Notes: generated from the letters alone by a model not told the origin. A DNA stretch of 43,214 nt from Solirubrobacteraceae bacterium (GCA_024711025.1 JANJTP010000046.1:1-43214), one strand, 5' to 3'; shown: positions 1 through 7,790, counted from the stretch's first letter. Numbers and translations: made by a program.

Positions 1-133
1 GCGGGGGGGGCGGTGGCGGGGGGCGCCCCCGGGGCCGCGCCGGGGGGGCGGGCGCGGGCGCCGGGCGTTGGCGCGGGTGGTCACCCCGCCCCCCCCCCGC
101 GCCCGGGGGCCCCGCCGGGGCGCGCGGCCCACG
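1..133. other. GC low-complexity stretch, no gene seen
   Basis: This stretch is almost only G and C, with long G and C runs. Open frames cross it only because AT-containing stop codons are absent. No start site, motif or codon pattern supports a gene. It lies downstream of the leftward hemerythrin gene. Runs like these are also where assemblies tend to contain errors. Confidence 0.5.
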
Positions 134-241
134 CCGTGGAGGGGGATTGCCGGACCAGGTCCGTGAGGTCCGTGGAGGGGGATGGCCGGACGAGGTCCGT
201 GAGGTCCCGGGAGGGGGATGGCCGGACCAAGTCCGTGAGGT
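134..241. repeat. Three tandem copies of a 36-bp unit
   Basis: Units begin at 134, 170 and 206 with exact 36-bp spacing and only a few differences, and a partial fourth unit follows at 242. Each unit carries GGAC and GGTCC arms; in the last copy CCGGACC (222-228) and GGTCCGG (239-245) form a perfect 7-bp inverted repeat. There are no spacers between units. The array begins 36 bp beyond the stop codon of the hemerythrin gene, so its transcript would fold into serial hairpins. It may act as a terminator or be a REP-like element. Confidence 0.8.
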
Positions 242-277
242 CCGGGAGGCCCGCAGGCGGTGGCCCGGAGGGGTCGC

Positions 278-766
278 TCAGGGAGCTGAGCGGGCGAGCC
301 GCTGCGCAACCTCCGCGGCGGCCTCCGCGGCGTCGCGCTCGGCCCGGGCGAGCGCCTCGCCGAGGCGGCGCAGCTCCTCGGCGTCGAGCGCCGACTCGAC
401 GCGTGGGAAGAGGACGCGCTCCTCGTGGCGGACGTGGTCGTGCAGTCGACGTCCCAGCGCGTGCAGCGCGGCGGGGTCGACCTCGCCGTCGGCCGCCAGG
501 TCGCCGGCGCGACGGTGGAGCTCGACGTGCTCGACCAGCACGCGGACGACCTCGGGGTCGCTGGGGTCCACGTGGCGGGCGAAGGCCGGCAGCACGAGCT
601 CCTCCTCCGCGCGGAAGTGGGGCACCATCTCGGCCACGTAGAAGGCGAGGAACGCCTGGCGCAGCTCAGCCGCGTCGGCGGCGCTCGCGCGGGCGAGGCG
701 CTGCGCGACGCGCAGCGCCTGATGGTGCTCGCGCGAAAGCGGCGCGATCTCCTCGGCTCGCTTCAT
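278..766 (-). CDS. Hemerythrin HHE-domain protein
   Basis: This 162-residue cytoplasmic protein reads as a single HHE cation-binding domain. Such domains form four-helix bundles that bind a di-iron site and sense or carry O2 or NO, or act in iron or oxidative stress handling. Candidate ligands are visible in order: H14/H15, H50 with E54 in an HFRAEE motif, H80/H84, then H109-H114 with the following E in HDHVRHEER. The C-terminal 35 residues are an Ala/Arg/Glu-rich helix. The ATG at 766 is chosen because a -10 box TAGGCT lies exactly 7 nt upstream (774-779), which implies a leaderless mRNA. The gene is divergent from the MaoC gene. The specific role is unknown. Confidence 0.85.
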   Translation of the reverse strand: MKRAEEIAPLSREHHQALRVAQRLARASAADAAELRQAFLAFYVAEMVPHFRAEEELVLPAFARHVDPSDPEVVRVLVEHVELHRRAGDLAADGEVDPAALHALGRRLHDHVRHEERVLFPRVESALDAEELRRLGEALARAERDAAEAAAEVAQRLARSAP

Positions 767-773
767 CCCATCC

Positions 774-779
774 AGCCTA
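774..779 (-). promoter_or_regulatory. -10 box for leaderless hemerythrin transcript
   Basis: Read leftward the hexamer is TAGGCT followed by 7 nt and the ATG at 766, so the predicted +1 falls on or next to the start codon. No Shine-Dalgarno sequence is present. The same hexamer lies 8 nt before the PPK2 start. Confidence 0.55.
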
Positions 780-830
780 CGCCCTTCTCTACCGTTGCGC
801 GTGGCGCGGATCAACGAGCAGGAGGAGCAG

Positions 831-1292
831 ATGGCCACCACCCTGACCGGCCCGGACGAGCTGAAGGGAGCCGTCGGACGCGAGCTCGGCGTGAGCGAGT
901 GGCTCGAGGTGACACAGGACGTCGTCGACCGGTTCGCCGAGGCGACCGGCGATCGCCAATGGATCCACGTCGATCCCGCCCGTGCCTCGCAGACGCCGTT
1001 CGGCGGCACGATCGCGCACGGCCTGCTGACGCTGTCGCTGGGCCCGAGGTTCATGTACGAGATCCTCGAGGTGCGCGGCTTCGACTTCGCCGTCAACTAC
1101 GGCTACGGCAGGGTTCGCTTCCCCGCGCCGCTGCCGGTCGGCCGGAGGGTCCGGATGCGCGGGGTGCTGGCGGGCGTCGACGACGTTCCCGGCGGCGTCC
1201 AGGTCGAGGTGACTCAGACGTTCGAGCTCGAGGGCGCCGACAGGCCGGTCTGCGTCGCCCAGTCGCTCTTCCGGCTGCTCGTCGCCGGCTGA
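831..1292 (+). CDS. MaoC-like hot-dog dehydratase
   Basis: This 153-residue single hot-dog-fold protein belongs to the MaoC/(R)-specific enoyl-CoA hydratase group, which adds water to trans-2-enoyl-CoA or related thioesters. The hydratase motif is intact: D41 and H46 have the five-residue spacing of the catalytic Asp/His pair, followed by FGGTIAHGLLTLSL. The length and motif resemble the NodN-like branch. The ATG at 831 is preceded by a strong ribosome binding site, AGGAGGAG (820-827), which rules out the upstream in-frame start at 795. The substrate cannot be told from sequence, and no fatty-acid oxidation partner is adjacent. Confidence 0.88.
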   Translation: MATTLTGPDELKGAVGRELGVSEWLEVTQDVVDRFAEATGDRQWIHVDPARASQTPFGGTIAHGLLTLSLGPRFMYEILEVRGFDFAVNYGYGRVRFPAPLPVGRRVRMRGVLAGVDDVPGGVQVEVTQTFELEGADRPVCVAQSLFRLLVAG

Positions 1293-1321
1293 CCCCCGGG
1301 GCCGGCCGGCGGACGACCCGC

Positions 1322-2746
1322 CTACTCGGCGCGCACGGCCGGGCCGGTCAGTCCTCCGTAGGCGAGCCGATAGCGCCCCGCTCCGGGAAGCGTCGCCCGG
1401 ACGGCGCCGCTGCGGCCGATCCGCACGACGCGCGCGCGGTGCCAGCGGCCGTCGGCGCCGCGCCGCTGGATGGTCGCTCGCGCGCCGCGCGTCGCGGGGG
1501 CGATCCGCCCGGTGAGCACGAGCCTGCCCGTCGCCGTCGCCGTCGCCGTCGCCGTCCCGGGGCGCCGGGCCGCGACGCGGGGGACCGCCGTCGACGGCGC
1601 GGACCGCGAGACGTCGGTGCTGAACGTGCGCAGGCGGATCCACGTGTCGCGCAGGCCGAGCGCCCGCCGGAGCTGCGGGCCGGTGACCTGGGTCGTGCCG
1701 CGGCTGCCCACGATCTGCGCAGCCACGATTCGCGGCGAGACGCCACGCCGCGTGACGCGGATCAGCCGCAGCCGACCCTTCACCAGCGAGCCGAGCTTCG
1801 CGGTCGCGGCGCTCAGCGAGAGCCGCACCGGCCCCCATCGGTGGTATGGCGAGACCGTGTCGTACCGGTCGCGCACGCTCCGCAGCCAGGGCTTCGGCGT
1901 CGCTCCGAGAAACGAGTTCTCGACGTTCTCGGTGCGCCCGCCGGACGTCGAGAAGAAGAAGGTCGGCACGGGAGCGCCGTCGTAGGTCACGACCTGCCCG
2001 GCGGTCGCGCGTGCTGCCGCGTTCGTCGCGGCGGTCTCTGCCGCCACGCCGCGGTACATCTGCGAGCGCGTGTCCGCCCACTGGGTGAACCCATTGCCGC
2101 CGGCGTTCGTCGTGATCGCGTACGTCCGCGCGGCTATCGCCTGGGCGCGCAGCGTCTCGGCCGGCCACGAGGCCGGCACCTCGGCGGAGATCACGCCGGC
2201 GACGTAGTCCTCCAGCGTGACGGCGTTCACCGCGTTGAGCCCGCCGGCTGCCGAGCGGACCTCGAGCGCTCCCCGGTAGCGACCGCCGCTCGTGCCGTTC
2301 TGCGCCGGGCCGTCGAGCTGCAGCGCAGCGCTGCCGGGAGGGCTCAGGCGCAGCGTTCCCGCGGTCGTCCACGAGCGTCCGTCCCCGCGCAGGACAAGCC
2401 CCTTCTCGCCGGCGCTCACCGTGTATGCGACCGCCGGGTCGAGCAGCTCGCCGTTCGCGCTCGACGCCCCGCGCACGACGTACGACGCGCGTGCGCTCTG
2501 CAGCAGCACGCGCACCGTGGGCGAAGAGGGGAGCCGATCGAGCTTCGTCCCGCGGTAGTAGTGGCGCAGGATCCGATCGGCGGTCCACCCGTGGCGGGCG
2601 TACCCCAGGGCCCCGTACTGGCTCATGCCGATCCCGTGTCCGTAGCCGCGGCCGTCCAGGACCAGCTGGGAGGCAGCATCGGCGGCGGGTGCCACGGCCA
2701 GGACGACGACGACCGCGGCGGCGACTGTCAATGGCTCACGGCGCAC
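1322..2746 (-). CDS. Secreted SpoIID/LytB-domain protein
   Basis: The protein has about 474 residues. The N-terminus is a signal peptide: an Arg pair, a run of Ala/Val, then a likely cleavage near ADA-AS at residue 24. The SpoIID hallmarks follow: GYGHGIGMSQYGA close to the mature N-terminus, and EVPASWPAETLRAQAIAARTYA near residue 185. In sporulating bacteria SpoIID trims peptidoglycan glycan strands; in non-sporulating actinomycetes related proteins are exported cell-wall proteins of uncertain role. A short Thr-Ala repeat linker leads into a C-terminal beta-rich segment of about 70 residues. The GTG at 2746 gives a compact signal peptide; an in-frame GTG at 2782 is the alternative. It converges on the MaoC gene with a 29-bp gap. 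Confidence 0.85.
   Translation of the reverse strand: MRREPLTVAAAVVVVLAVAPAADAASQLVLDGRGYGHGIGMSQYGALGYARHGWTADRILRHYYRGTKLDRLPSSPTVRVLLQSARASYVVRGASSANGELLDPAVAYTVSAGEKGLVLRGDGRSWTTAGTLRLSPPGSAALQLDGPAQNGTSGGRYRGALEVRSAAGGLNAVNAVTLEDYVAGVISAEVPASWPAETLRAQAIAARTYAITTNAGGNGFTQWADTRSQMYRGVAAETAATNAAARATAGQVVTYDGAPVPTFFFSTSGGRTENVENSFLGATPKPWLRSVRDRYDTVSPYHRWGPVRLSLSAATAKLGSLVKGRLRLIRVTRRGVSPRIVAAQIVGSRGTTQVTGPQLRRALGLRDTWIRLRTFSTDVSRSAPSTAVPRVAARRPGTATATATATGRLVLTGRIAPATRGARATIQRRGADGRWHRARVVRIGRSGAVRATLPGAGRYRLAYGGLTGPAVRAE
1530..1556. repeat. GTCGCC hexanucleotide microsatellite inside the SpoIID gene
   Basis: There are four and a half exact GTCGCC units. On the coding strand they encode an alternating Thr-Ala linker between the SpoIID domain and the C-terminal segment. 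Because the unit is 6 bp, gain or loss would change linker length without breaking the frame. Confidence 0.8.
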
Positions 2747-2838
2747 GCGCCCCAGGGTAGGAGAACGGTGCGGTGAGTGCACCCGATGGGAGTGATGAGG
2801 GTGGCGAGATTGGCCGTCCGGAATCGAGCGACCACGGC

Positions 2839-2844
2839 TATTCT
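2839..2844 (+). promoter_or_regulatory. -10 box upstream of aldehyde dehydrogenase
   Basis: TATTCT ends 6 nt before the ATG at 2851 and there is no Shine-Dalgarno sequence, so the transcript is probably leaderless. No clear -35 is seen at normal spacing. The same hexamer, within GCTATTCTC, recurs at 12492. Confidence 0.45.
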
Positions 2845-2850
2845 CGCGTA

Positions 2851-4344
2851 ATGACGACGATCAGCCCGAGTGCCGAGCGCACGGCGCTCGACGCGGTTCC
2901 AACACAGCTCTTCATCGGCGGCGAATGGCGCGAGGCAAGCGGCGGGGGGACGCTCCCGGTCGAGGATCCGTCGACCGGCGAGACGCTGGCCGAGGTGCCC
3001 GACGCGACGGTCGAGGACGGCAAGGCCGCCCTGGCCGCGGCCGACGAGGCGTTCAACGACTTCCGCCACATGCCCCCGCGCGATCGCGGCGAGATCCTCA
3101 GGCGCGCCTACGAGCTGATGATCGAGCGAGTCGACGAGCTGGCGCTCGTCATGACCCTCGAGATGGGCAAGCCGCTGCCCGAGGCGCGCGGCGAGGTCCT
3201 CTACGCCGCCTCCTACTTCCGCTGGTACGCCGAGGAGGCCGTCCGCATCAACGGCCGCTTCCAGGTGGCGGAGAACGGGGCCAGCCGGGTCCTGACGATG
3301 GAGCAGCCGGTCGGCCCGTGCCTCTTCATCACGCCCTGGAACTTCCCCCTGGCGATGGGCACCCGCAAGGTCGGTCCCGCGATCGCCGCAGGCTGCACCT
3401 CGGTCGTCAAGCCGGCCAAGCAGACGCCGCTCTCGATGCTCTCGATGGCGCGCATCCTCGAGGAGGCCGGCCTTCCGGGCGGCGTCGTGAACGTGATCAC
3501 CGCGCGCAGCTCGGGTGAGCTGATGGAGCCGCTGATCCGCGATGCCCGGGCGCGCAAGCTGTCCTTCACGGGGTCGACCGCGGTCGGCAAGAAGCTCGTC
3601 GAGCAGGCATCCGACCAGCTTCTGAGGATGTCGATGGAGCTCGGCGGCAACGCGCCGTTCGTCGTCTTCGAGGACGCCGACCTCGACCTCGCCGTCGAGG
3701 GGGCGCTGCTCGCCAAGATGCGCAACGGCGGTGAGGCCTGCACGAGCGCCAACCGCTTCGTCGTCCACGAGTCCGTCGCGGGCGAGTTCTCCCGCCGGCT
3801 GGCCGAGCGGATGGGGGCGCTGCGAGTCGCCCGCGGGACCGAGCCGGGCTCCCAGGTGGGACCGCTCATCGATCAGGCGGCGATCGACAAGGTCAAGGAG
3901 CTGGTCGACGACGCGGTCGGCAAGGGCGCCGCGGTGCTGACGGGCGGCGAGCCCCTCGGCGAGCGGGGCTACTTCTTCAGCCCGACCGTCCTGGGCGACG
4001 TCCCGGAGGGCGCCGACCTGGTCCGCGAGGAGATCTTCGGGCCGGTTGCGCCGATCACGACGTTCTCCGGCGAGGATCAGGCCATCGCCATGGCCAACGA
4101 CACCGAGTACGGTCTCGTCGCCTACCTCTTCACCGAGAACGTCAGCCGGGCCTTCCGCGTCATGGAGGCGCTCGAGACCGGGATGATCGGCTTCAACCAG
4201 GGGATGGTCTCGAACGCCGGGGCCCCGTTCGGCGGCGTCAAGCAGTCGGGCTACGGCCGCGAGGGGGGGCCCGAGGGCCTGCGCGAGTACCTCGAGACGA
4301 AGTACGTCGCGCTGAACCTGAGCGGCAGGCCGGCCGCCCTGTAG
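2851..4344 (+). CDS. NAD(P)-dependent aldehyde dehydrogenase, succinate-semialdehyde type
   Basis: This 497-residue cytosolic ALDH-superfamily enzyme oxidises an aldehyde to its acid with NAD(P). The family landmarks are in place: PWNFPLAMGTRK for cofactor binding, FTGSTAVGKKL, the general-base Glu263 in MELGGNAPF, the nucleophile Cys297 in GEACTSANR, EEIFGPVAPI, and a C-terminal FGGVKQSGYGREGG. The order and spacing match the GabD/succinate-semialdehyde branch, which usually has 450-500 residues, but other short-chain aldehydes remain possible. The ATG at 2851 is preferred over the upstream in-frame GTG at 2773 because of the -10 box 6 nt upstream. It is monocistronic, ending in a hairpin-rich convergent gap with fumC. 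Confidence 0.9.
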   Translation: MTTISPSAERTALDAVPTQLFIGGEWREASGGGTLPVEDPSTGETLAEVPDATVEDGKAALAAADEAFNDFRHMPPRDRGEILRRAYELMIERVDELALVMTLEMGKPLPEARGEVLYAASYFRWYAEEAVRINGRFQVAENGASRVLTMEQPVGPCLFITPWNFPLAMGTRKVGPAIAAGCTSVVKPAKQTPLSMLSMARILEEAGLPGGVVNVITARSSGELMEPLIRDARARKLSFTGSTAVGKKLVEQASDQLLRMSMELGGNAPFVVFEDADLDLAVEGALLAKMRNGGEACTSANRFVVHESVAGEFSRRLAERMGALRVARGTEPGSQVGPLIDQAAIDKVKELVDDAVGKGAAVLTGGEPLGERGYFFSPTVLGDVPEGADLVREEIFGPVAPITTFSGEDQAIAMANDTEYGLVAYLFTENVSRAFRVMEALETGMIGFNQGMVSNAGAPFGGVKQSGYGREGGPEGLREYLETKYVALNLSGRPAAL

Positions 4345-4372
4345 CGCGGCGGCCCATGGGCGGCCGCCGCGC
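4344..4372 (+). terminator. Hairpin directly after the aldehyde dehydrogenase stop
   Basis: The arms GCGCGGCGGCC (4344-4354) and GGCCGCCGCGC (4362-4372) pair perfectly over 11 bp with a 7-nt loop. There is no U-tract, which is common for high-GC actinomycete terminators. Confidence 0.55.
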
Positions 4373-4393
4373 CGTCGGTGTTGCGGCGGCCGG

Positions 4394-4430
4394 TCGCAGG
4401 GCGCGGACGGGAGCCGTGCGCGCCCTGCGA
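4394..4430 (-). terminator. Second hairpin in the convergent gap before fumC
   Basis: TCGCAGGGCGCG (4394-4405) and CGCGCCCTGCGA (4419-4430) form a perfect 12-bp stem with a 13-nt loop, 11 bp beyond the fumC stop codon. It can serve the leftward fumC transcript, with the 4344-4372 hairpin serving the rightward one. Confidence 0.55.
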
Positions 4431-4441
4431 GGTACCCGGCG

Positions 4442-5767
4442 TCAGGCGGCCTCGTTGCCCGCGGCGATCCGCCGCAGGTCGATCGCATCGTCGAAAAGCT
4501 CGGCGTCGACGCCCTCCTCGAGCGCGACGTCGCGCAGCGGCCGGCCGGAGTCGGCGGCCTTCTTGACGATCGCGGCGGCGCGGTCGTAGCCGATCACGGG
4601 GTTCAGCGCCGTCGCGACGGCGAGCGTCGCGCCCGCCGAGCGGTCGGTGCCGGCGCGGTTCGCCTTGATCCCGTCGACGCACTTCTCCGCGAAGACGACG
4701 GACGTCGTCGAGAGGAGGCTGATCGACTGGAGCAGGTTGCGGGCCATCAGCGGAATCCGCACGTTCAGCTCGAACTGGCCCTGCATGCCGCCGATCGTGA
4801 TCGCCGTGTCGTTGCCGATCACCTGCGCGGCCACCTGCAGCACGACCTCGGGGATCACCGGGTTGACCTTCCCCGGCATGATCGACGAGCCCTTCTGCAG
4901 CTCGGGCAGGAACAGCTCGCCGATGCCGGCGCGCGGGCCCGAGCCCATCAGGGCGAGATCGCCCGCGATCTTCGTCAGCGAGACCGCGACGACCTTCAGC
5001 GCGCCCGACAGCTCGACGAGCGAGTCGCGGTTGCCCTGCGCCTCGAACGGATGTGCCGGAGCGTCGATCTTCAGCTTCGACTCCTTGGCGAGCACGCGGC
5101 GCACGCCCTGGGCGAACTTCGGGTGCGTGTTCAGGCCCGTTCCCGTCGCCGTGCCGCCGAGCGGGATCTGGCGCACGTGGACGAGCGCCGCCTCGATCCG
5201 CTCGCGGCCCAGCGCGACCTGCGCCTGGTAGCCGGCGAACTCCTGGCCGAGCGTCACAGGCACCGCGTCCATGAGGTGCGTGCGACCGGCCTTGACGATG
5301 TCGTCGAAGCTCTTCGCCTTGCGGCCGAACGAGCGCTCGAGGCGCCTGAGCGCCGGCAGCAGCCGGTTCGTCGCCATGTCGACGGCGGCGAGGTGGACGG
5401 CCGACGGGAAGACGTCGTTCGACGACTGGCCCATGTTCACGTGGTCGTTCGGGTGCGCCCCACCGCCTGCGAGGCTCGCGATCACCTCGTTGGCGTTCAT
5501 GTTGGAAGACGTGCCCGATCCGGTCTGGAAGACGTCGATCGGGAACTGCTCGTCGTGTGCGCCGGATGCGACCGCGTCCCCCGCGGCCGAGATCGCCTCG
5601 GCCAGCTTCGGGTCGAGCAGGCCGAGCTCACCGTTCACGCGCGCCGCCGCGCCCTTGATCCGGCCGAGCCAGTGGATGACCTCGGCGGGCACCCGCTCGC
5701 CGGAGATCGGGAAGTTCTCTACCGCCTTCGCGGTCTCACCGCCGTAGAGGCGCTTCTTGGGGGGCAT
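4442..5767 (-). CDS. fumC: Class II fumarate hydratase
   Basis: This 441-residue member of the fumarase/aspartase superfamily interconverts fumarate and L-malate in the TCA cycle as a cytosolic homotetramer. Conserved blocks are present: GSGTSSNMNANEV, the HPNDHVNMGQSSND block, GRTHLMDAVPVTLGQEF, and the signature loop GSSIMPGKVNP with catalytic Ser near 294. The PGKVNP form favours fumarase over aspartase. The N-terminus is about 15 residues shorter than usual and opens near the RLYGGETAKAVENF block. The ATG at 5767 has an AGGAG about 10 nt upstream. It lies 29 bp after the alpha/beta-fold gene and is probably co-transcribed with it and PPK2. Confidence 0.93.
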   Translation of the reverse strand: MPPKKRLYGGETAKAVENFPISGERVPAEVIHWLGRIKGAAARVNGELGLLDPKLAEAISAAGDAVASGAHDEQFPIDVFQTGSGTSSNMNANEVIASLAGGGAHPNDHVNMGQSSNDVFPSAVHLAAVDMATNRLLPALRRLERSFGRKAKSFDDIVKAGRTHLMDAVPVTLGQEFAGYQAQVALGRERIEAALVHVRQIPLGGTATGTGLNTHPKFAQGVRRVLAKESKLKIDAPAHPFEAQGNRDSLVELSGALKVVAVSLTKIAGDLALMGSGPRAGIGELFLPELQKGSSIMPGKVNPVIPEVVLQVAAQVIGNDTAITIGGMQGQFELNVRIPLMARNLLQSISLLSTTSVVFAEKCVDGIKANRAGTDRSAGATLAVATALNPVIGYDRAAAIVKKAADSGRPLRDVALEEGVDAELFDDAIDLRRIAAGNEAA

Positions 5768-5796
5768 GCGTCTGGAGCTCCTACTCTTGCTCGCGT

Positions 5797-6663
5797 CTAG
5801 GGAAAACTGGTCCGACACCCTACGCCTCGACCGCAGAACGCCGCGATCTCGCGCGCGGCCCCGATCGGGTCGTCGTAGGCGATCAGGTAGCCGGTCCGAG
5901 GCAGCACCCGGAGCGAGCCGTGCGGCAGCAGGTCGAGCGCCTCGAGCGCGCAGTCGACCGGGTAGCGGCGGTCCGCGTCGGCCCAGAGCAGAAGCACCGG
6001 GGCGTCGATCGTGCCGTACGCATCGAGCAGGTCGCGTCTCGGCCCGCGCGGCCAGCTGCGCGCGAGCATCGCCCAGGAGCGCGCAAGGTCGGCGTTGCCG
6101 CCTACGTCGGCCAGCGCGTGGCGCGCCACGTCCGCCGCCTGCGGGTTGGCGGTGGCACTCAGGCGCAACCCGCGCCCCGGGCGCAGCGCGGCGCGCGCAC
6201 CGTGCATCAGCAGGCGGTCGAGGCCGGGGGCTGATCCGGCGCGAGCGACGCGTAGCCACAGATCCCAGCCGGGATCGGAGCCGGGCCGGTGCATCCGGTT
6301 CGGCATGACGACGAGCGCGCCCGGGTGCAGCACGCCGAGCTGCACCGCTCGGAGCACCAGCTCGACGCCGAGGCCGTGGCCGCCGACCAGCGGCCGCGGG
6401 CCGCCCACGTCGTGGCAGAAGCCCGCGACGAGCTCGCCGAGCCAGTCGAGCGTGTAGGGGTGGCGGGGGCGGTCCTCGGAGTCGCCGTGCAGCGGAAGGT
6501 CGGGGAGCACCACGCGGTGGCGGTGAGCGAGCCCCTCGACGAGCGGCACAAGCTCGCGGTGGCTCAGGAGCGCGGAGTGCCAGAGGACGAGCGCCGGTCC
6601 GGTGCCCTCCTCGCGGTAGGCGACTCGGGCTCCGTCGGGGTGGTGGTAAAGGCGGAGCTTCAC
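5797..6663 (-). CDS. Alpha/beta-hydrolase-fold protein lacking catalytic Ser and His
   Basis: The 288-residue protein has the fold of alpha/beta hydrolases: a beta-strand and oxyanion region PALVLWHSALLSHRELVPL, VVLPDLPLHGDS, a nucleophile-elbow region, and the acid strand PVLLLWADADRRYP. The elbow, however, reads PLVGGHGLGVEL, so the position normally held by Ser in GHSLG is Gly97. Near the C-terminus the usual GH of the catalytic His is GY (Tyr259). Both replacements are plain in the DNA. It is therefore probably not a serine hydrolase and may bind a ligand or protein instead. The start is GTG at 6663. It sits between PPK2 and fumC in one leftward cluster. Confidence 0.75.
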   Translation of the reverse strand: MKLRLYHHPDGARVAYREEGTGPALVLWHSALLSHRELVPLVEGLAHRHRVVLPDLPLHGDSEDRPRHPYTLDWLGELVAGFCHDVGGPRPLVGGHGLGVELVLRAVQLGVLHPGALVVMPNRMHRPGSDPGWDLWLRVARAGSAPGLDRLLMHGARAALRPGRGLRLSATANPQAADVARHALADVGGNADLARSWAMLARSWPRGPRRDLLDAYGTIDAPVLLLWADADRRYPVDCALEALDLLPHGSLRVLPRTGYLIAYDDPIGAAREIAAFCGRGVGCRTSFP

Positions 6664-6700
6664 GGGCCGGGCGAGCGTAGACCGGGCGGACCGAGCCGGA

Positions 6701-7480
6701 TCAGGCGGGGTCCGGCCTCGCCGGATCCGGCGGAAGCGGGAAGCCGGCGAGCAGGCAGCCGCGCTCGATCGCGTCGATGACGGCGTCGATGACCGCGACC
6801 CGGGCGAACTTCTTGCTGTTTGCGGGGATCACGTGCCACGGAGCCCACGCGGTGTCGGTGCGCTCGAGCATCTCCTCGACGGCGCTCGCGTAGGCATCCC
6901 GGCGCTCGCGGTTGCGCCAGTCCTCGTCGGTCAGCTTCCAGCGCTTGAGCGGATCGCGCTCACGGGCCCGGAACCGGCGCAGCTGCTCGTCCGAGGAGAT
7001 GTGCAGCCACAGCTTCACGACGATGATCCCCTCGAGGTGCAGCGAGCGCTCGAAGTCGATGATCTCCGCGTACGCGCGTTGCCACTGCTCGGTCGTCGCC
7101 AGTCCGTCGACCCGCTCGACGAGCACCCGCCCGTACCACGAGCGATCGAAGACGGCCATGCCGCCATGGCCGGGAAGCCGGTCGACGAAGCGCTGCAGGT
7201 AGAAATGGCGCTTCTCGTCGGGGGTCGGCGTGCCGTACTGCACGACGCGCACGTGGCGAGCGTCGAGCGGTGCGACCAGTCGCTTGATCGCGCCTCCCTT
7301 GCCGGAGGCGTCCCAGCCCTCGAACAGCACCAGGAGCCCCGGACCGGGACCCACGTTCCCGAGCTTGCCTCCGAGCGCCAGGCGAAGCTGCGCCAATCGC
7401 CAGCCGCGGTCAAGGAGCAGTCGCTCGTACTCCTTGGCGCCGTACGAGCTCTCGAGCTCGATTCCGTCGAGACGCGCCAT
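6701..7480 (-). CDS. ppk2: Polyphosphate kinase 2
   Basis: This 259-residue single-domain PPK2 enzyme transfers phosphate between polyphosphate and nucleotides, usually phosphorylating ADP or GDP at polyphosphate expense. It shows the Walker A motif GWDASGKGGAIK (residues 55-66), the Walker B-like DRSWYGR (112-118), the lid-region arginines RRFRARERDPLKRWK and a WHVIPANSKKFAR block, all typical of class I PPK2. The ATG at 7480 follows a TAGGCT box (7489-7494) by 8 nt with no Shine-Dalgarno, so it heads a leaderless transcript. The alpha/beta-fold protein and fumC follow with gaps of 37 and 29 bp. Confidence 0.92.
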   Translation of the reverse strand: MARLDGIELESSYGAKEYERLLLDRGWRLAQLRLALGGKLGNVGPGPGLLVLFEGWDASGKGGAIKRLVAPLDARHVRVVQYGTPTPDEKRHFYLQRFVDRLPGHGGMAVFDRSWYGRVLVERVDGLATTEQWQRAYAEIIDFERSLHLEGIIVVKLWLHISSDEQLRRFRARERDPLKRWKLTDEDWRNRERRDAYASAVEEMLERTDTAWAPWHVIPANSKKFARVAVIDAVIDAIERGCLLAGFPLPPDPARPDPA

Positions 7481-7488
7481 CGGCCGCA

Positions 7489-7494
7489 AGCCTA
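7489..7494 (-). promoter_or_regulatory. -10 box for the PPK2 cluster
   Basis: Leftward TAGGCT, 8 nt before the ATG at 7480. It is identical to the hexamer in front of the hemerythrin gene and to the rightward -10 of polX. Confidence 0.5.
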
Positions 7495-7562
7495 CGCGCC
7501 CGAAGCCGTGCAAAGGCGCGGCGGTGCTGCAGAGGGCCGGCCGTCTCGCCGTACACGGGCTC

Positions 7563-7784
7563 GTGACCATCGCAACCGAGCCGACGCGTCTCGCGCTGAA
7601 CGTCTCACAGGCGGCCGACAGGCTCGGCGTGTCGATCGCGACCGTGCGCCGCTGGTCCGATGCCGGCCATCTGCCTGGCTACCGGACCCCCGGCGGCCAG
7701 CGCCGTTTCACGGTCGAGCAGCTCGACGGCTTCATCGACTCCCTGCGCCCGGCGCCCCCGGCGCGCATCCCCACCGGACGCTGA
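7563..7784 (+). CDS. BldC/excisionase-like MerR-type HTH protein
   Basis: This 73-residue DNA-binding protein is essentially one winged HTH of the MerR superfamily: LNVSQAADRLGVSIATVRRWSDAGHLPGYRT, followed by PGGQRRFTVEQLDGFID. This is the layout of BldC-type regulators, which lack the dimerisation coiled coil and bind DNA head-to-tail on direct repeats. The start is GTG at 7563; the open frame continues upstream inside the antisense of PPK2, where no domain is visible. It is divergent from PPK2 (82 bp) and convergent with the HD-GYP gene. It is the first of three MerR-superfamily proteins within 4.3 kb. Confidence 0.8.
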   Translation: MTIATEPTRLALNVSQAADRLGVSIATVRRWSDAGHLPGYRTPGGQRRFTVEQLDGFIDSLRPAPPARIPTGR

Positions 7785-7790
7785 CGGCCG

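Noticed and set aside
134-241. CRISPR array
   Set aside because: The 36-bp units are directly adjacent with no spacers, and there is no cas gene in the window.
13-846. Rightward 277-residue frame including the 36-bp repeats as 12-residue protein repeats
   Set aside because: The frame is GC-driven, runs antisense through the hemerythrin gene, and has no start signal or domain.
425-2776. 783-residue rightward open frame across the hemerythrin, MaoC and SpoIID genes
   Set aside because: It crosses three well-supported genes on both strands and has no recognisable motif.
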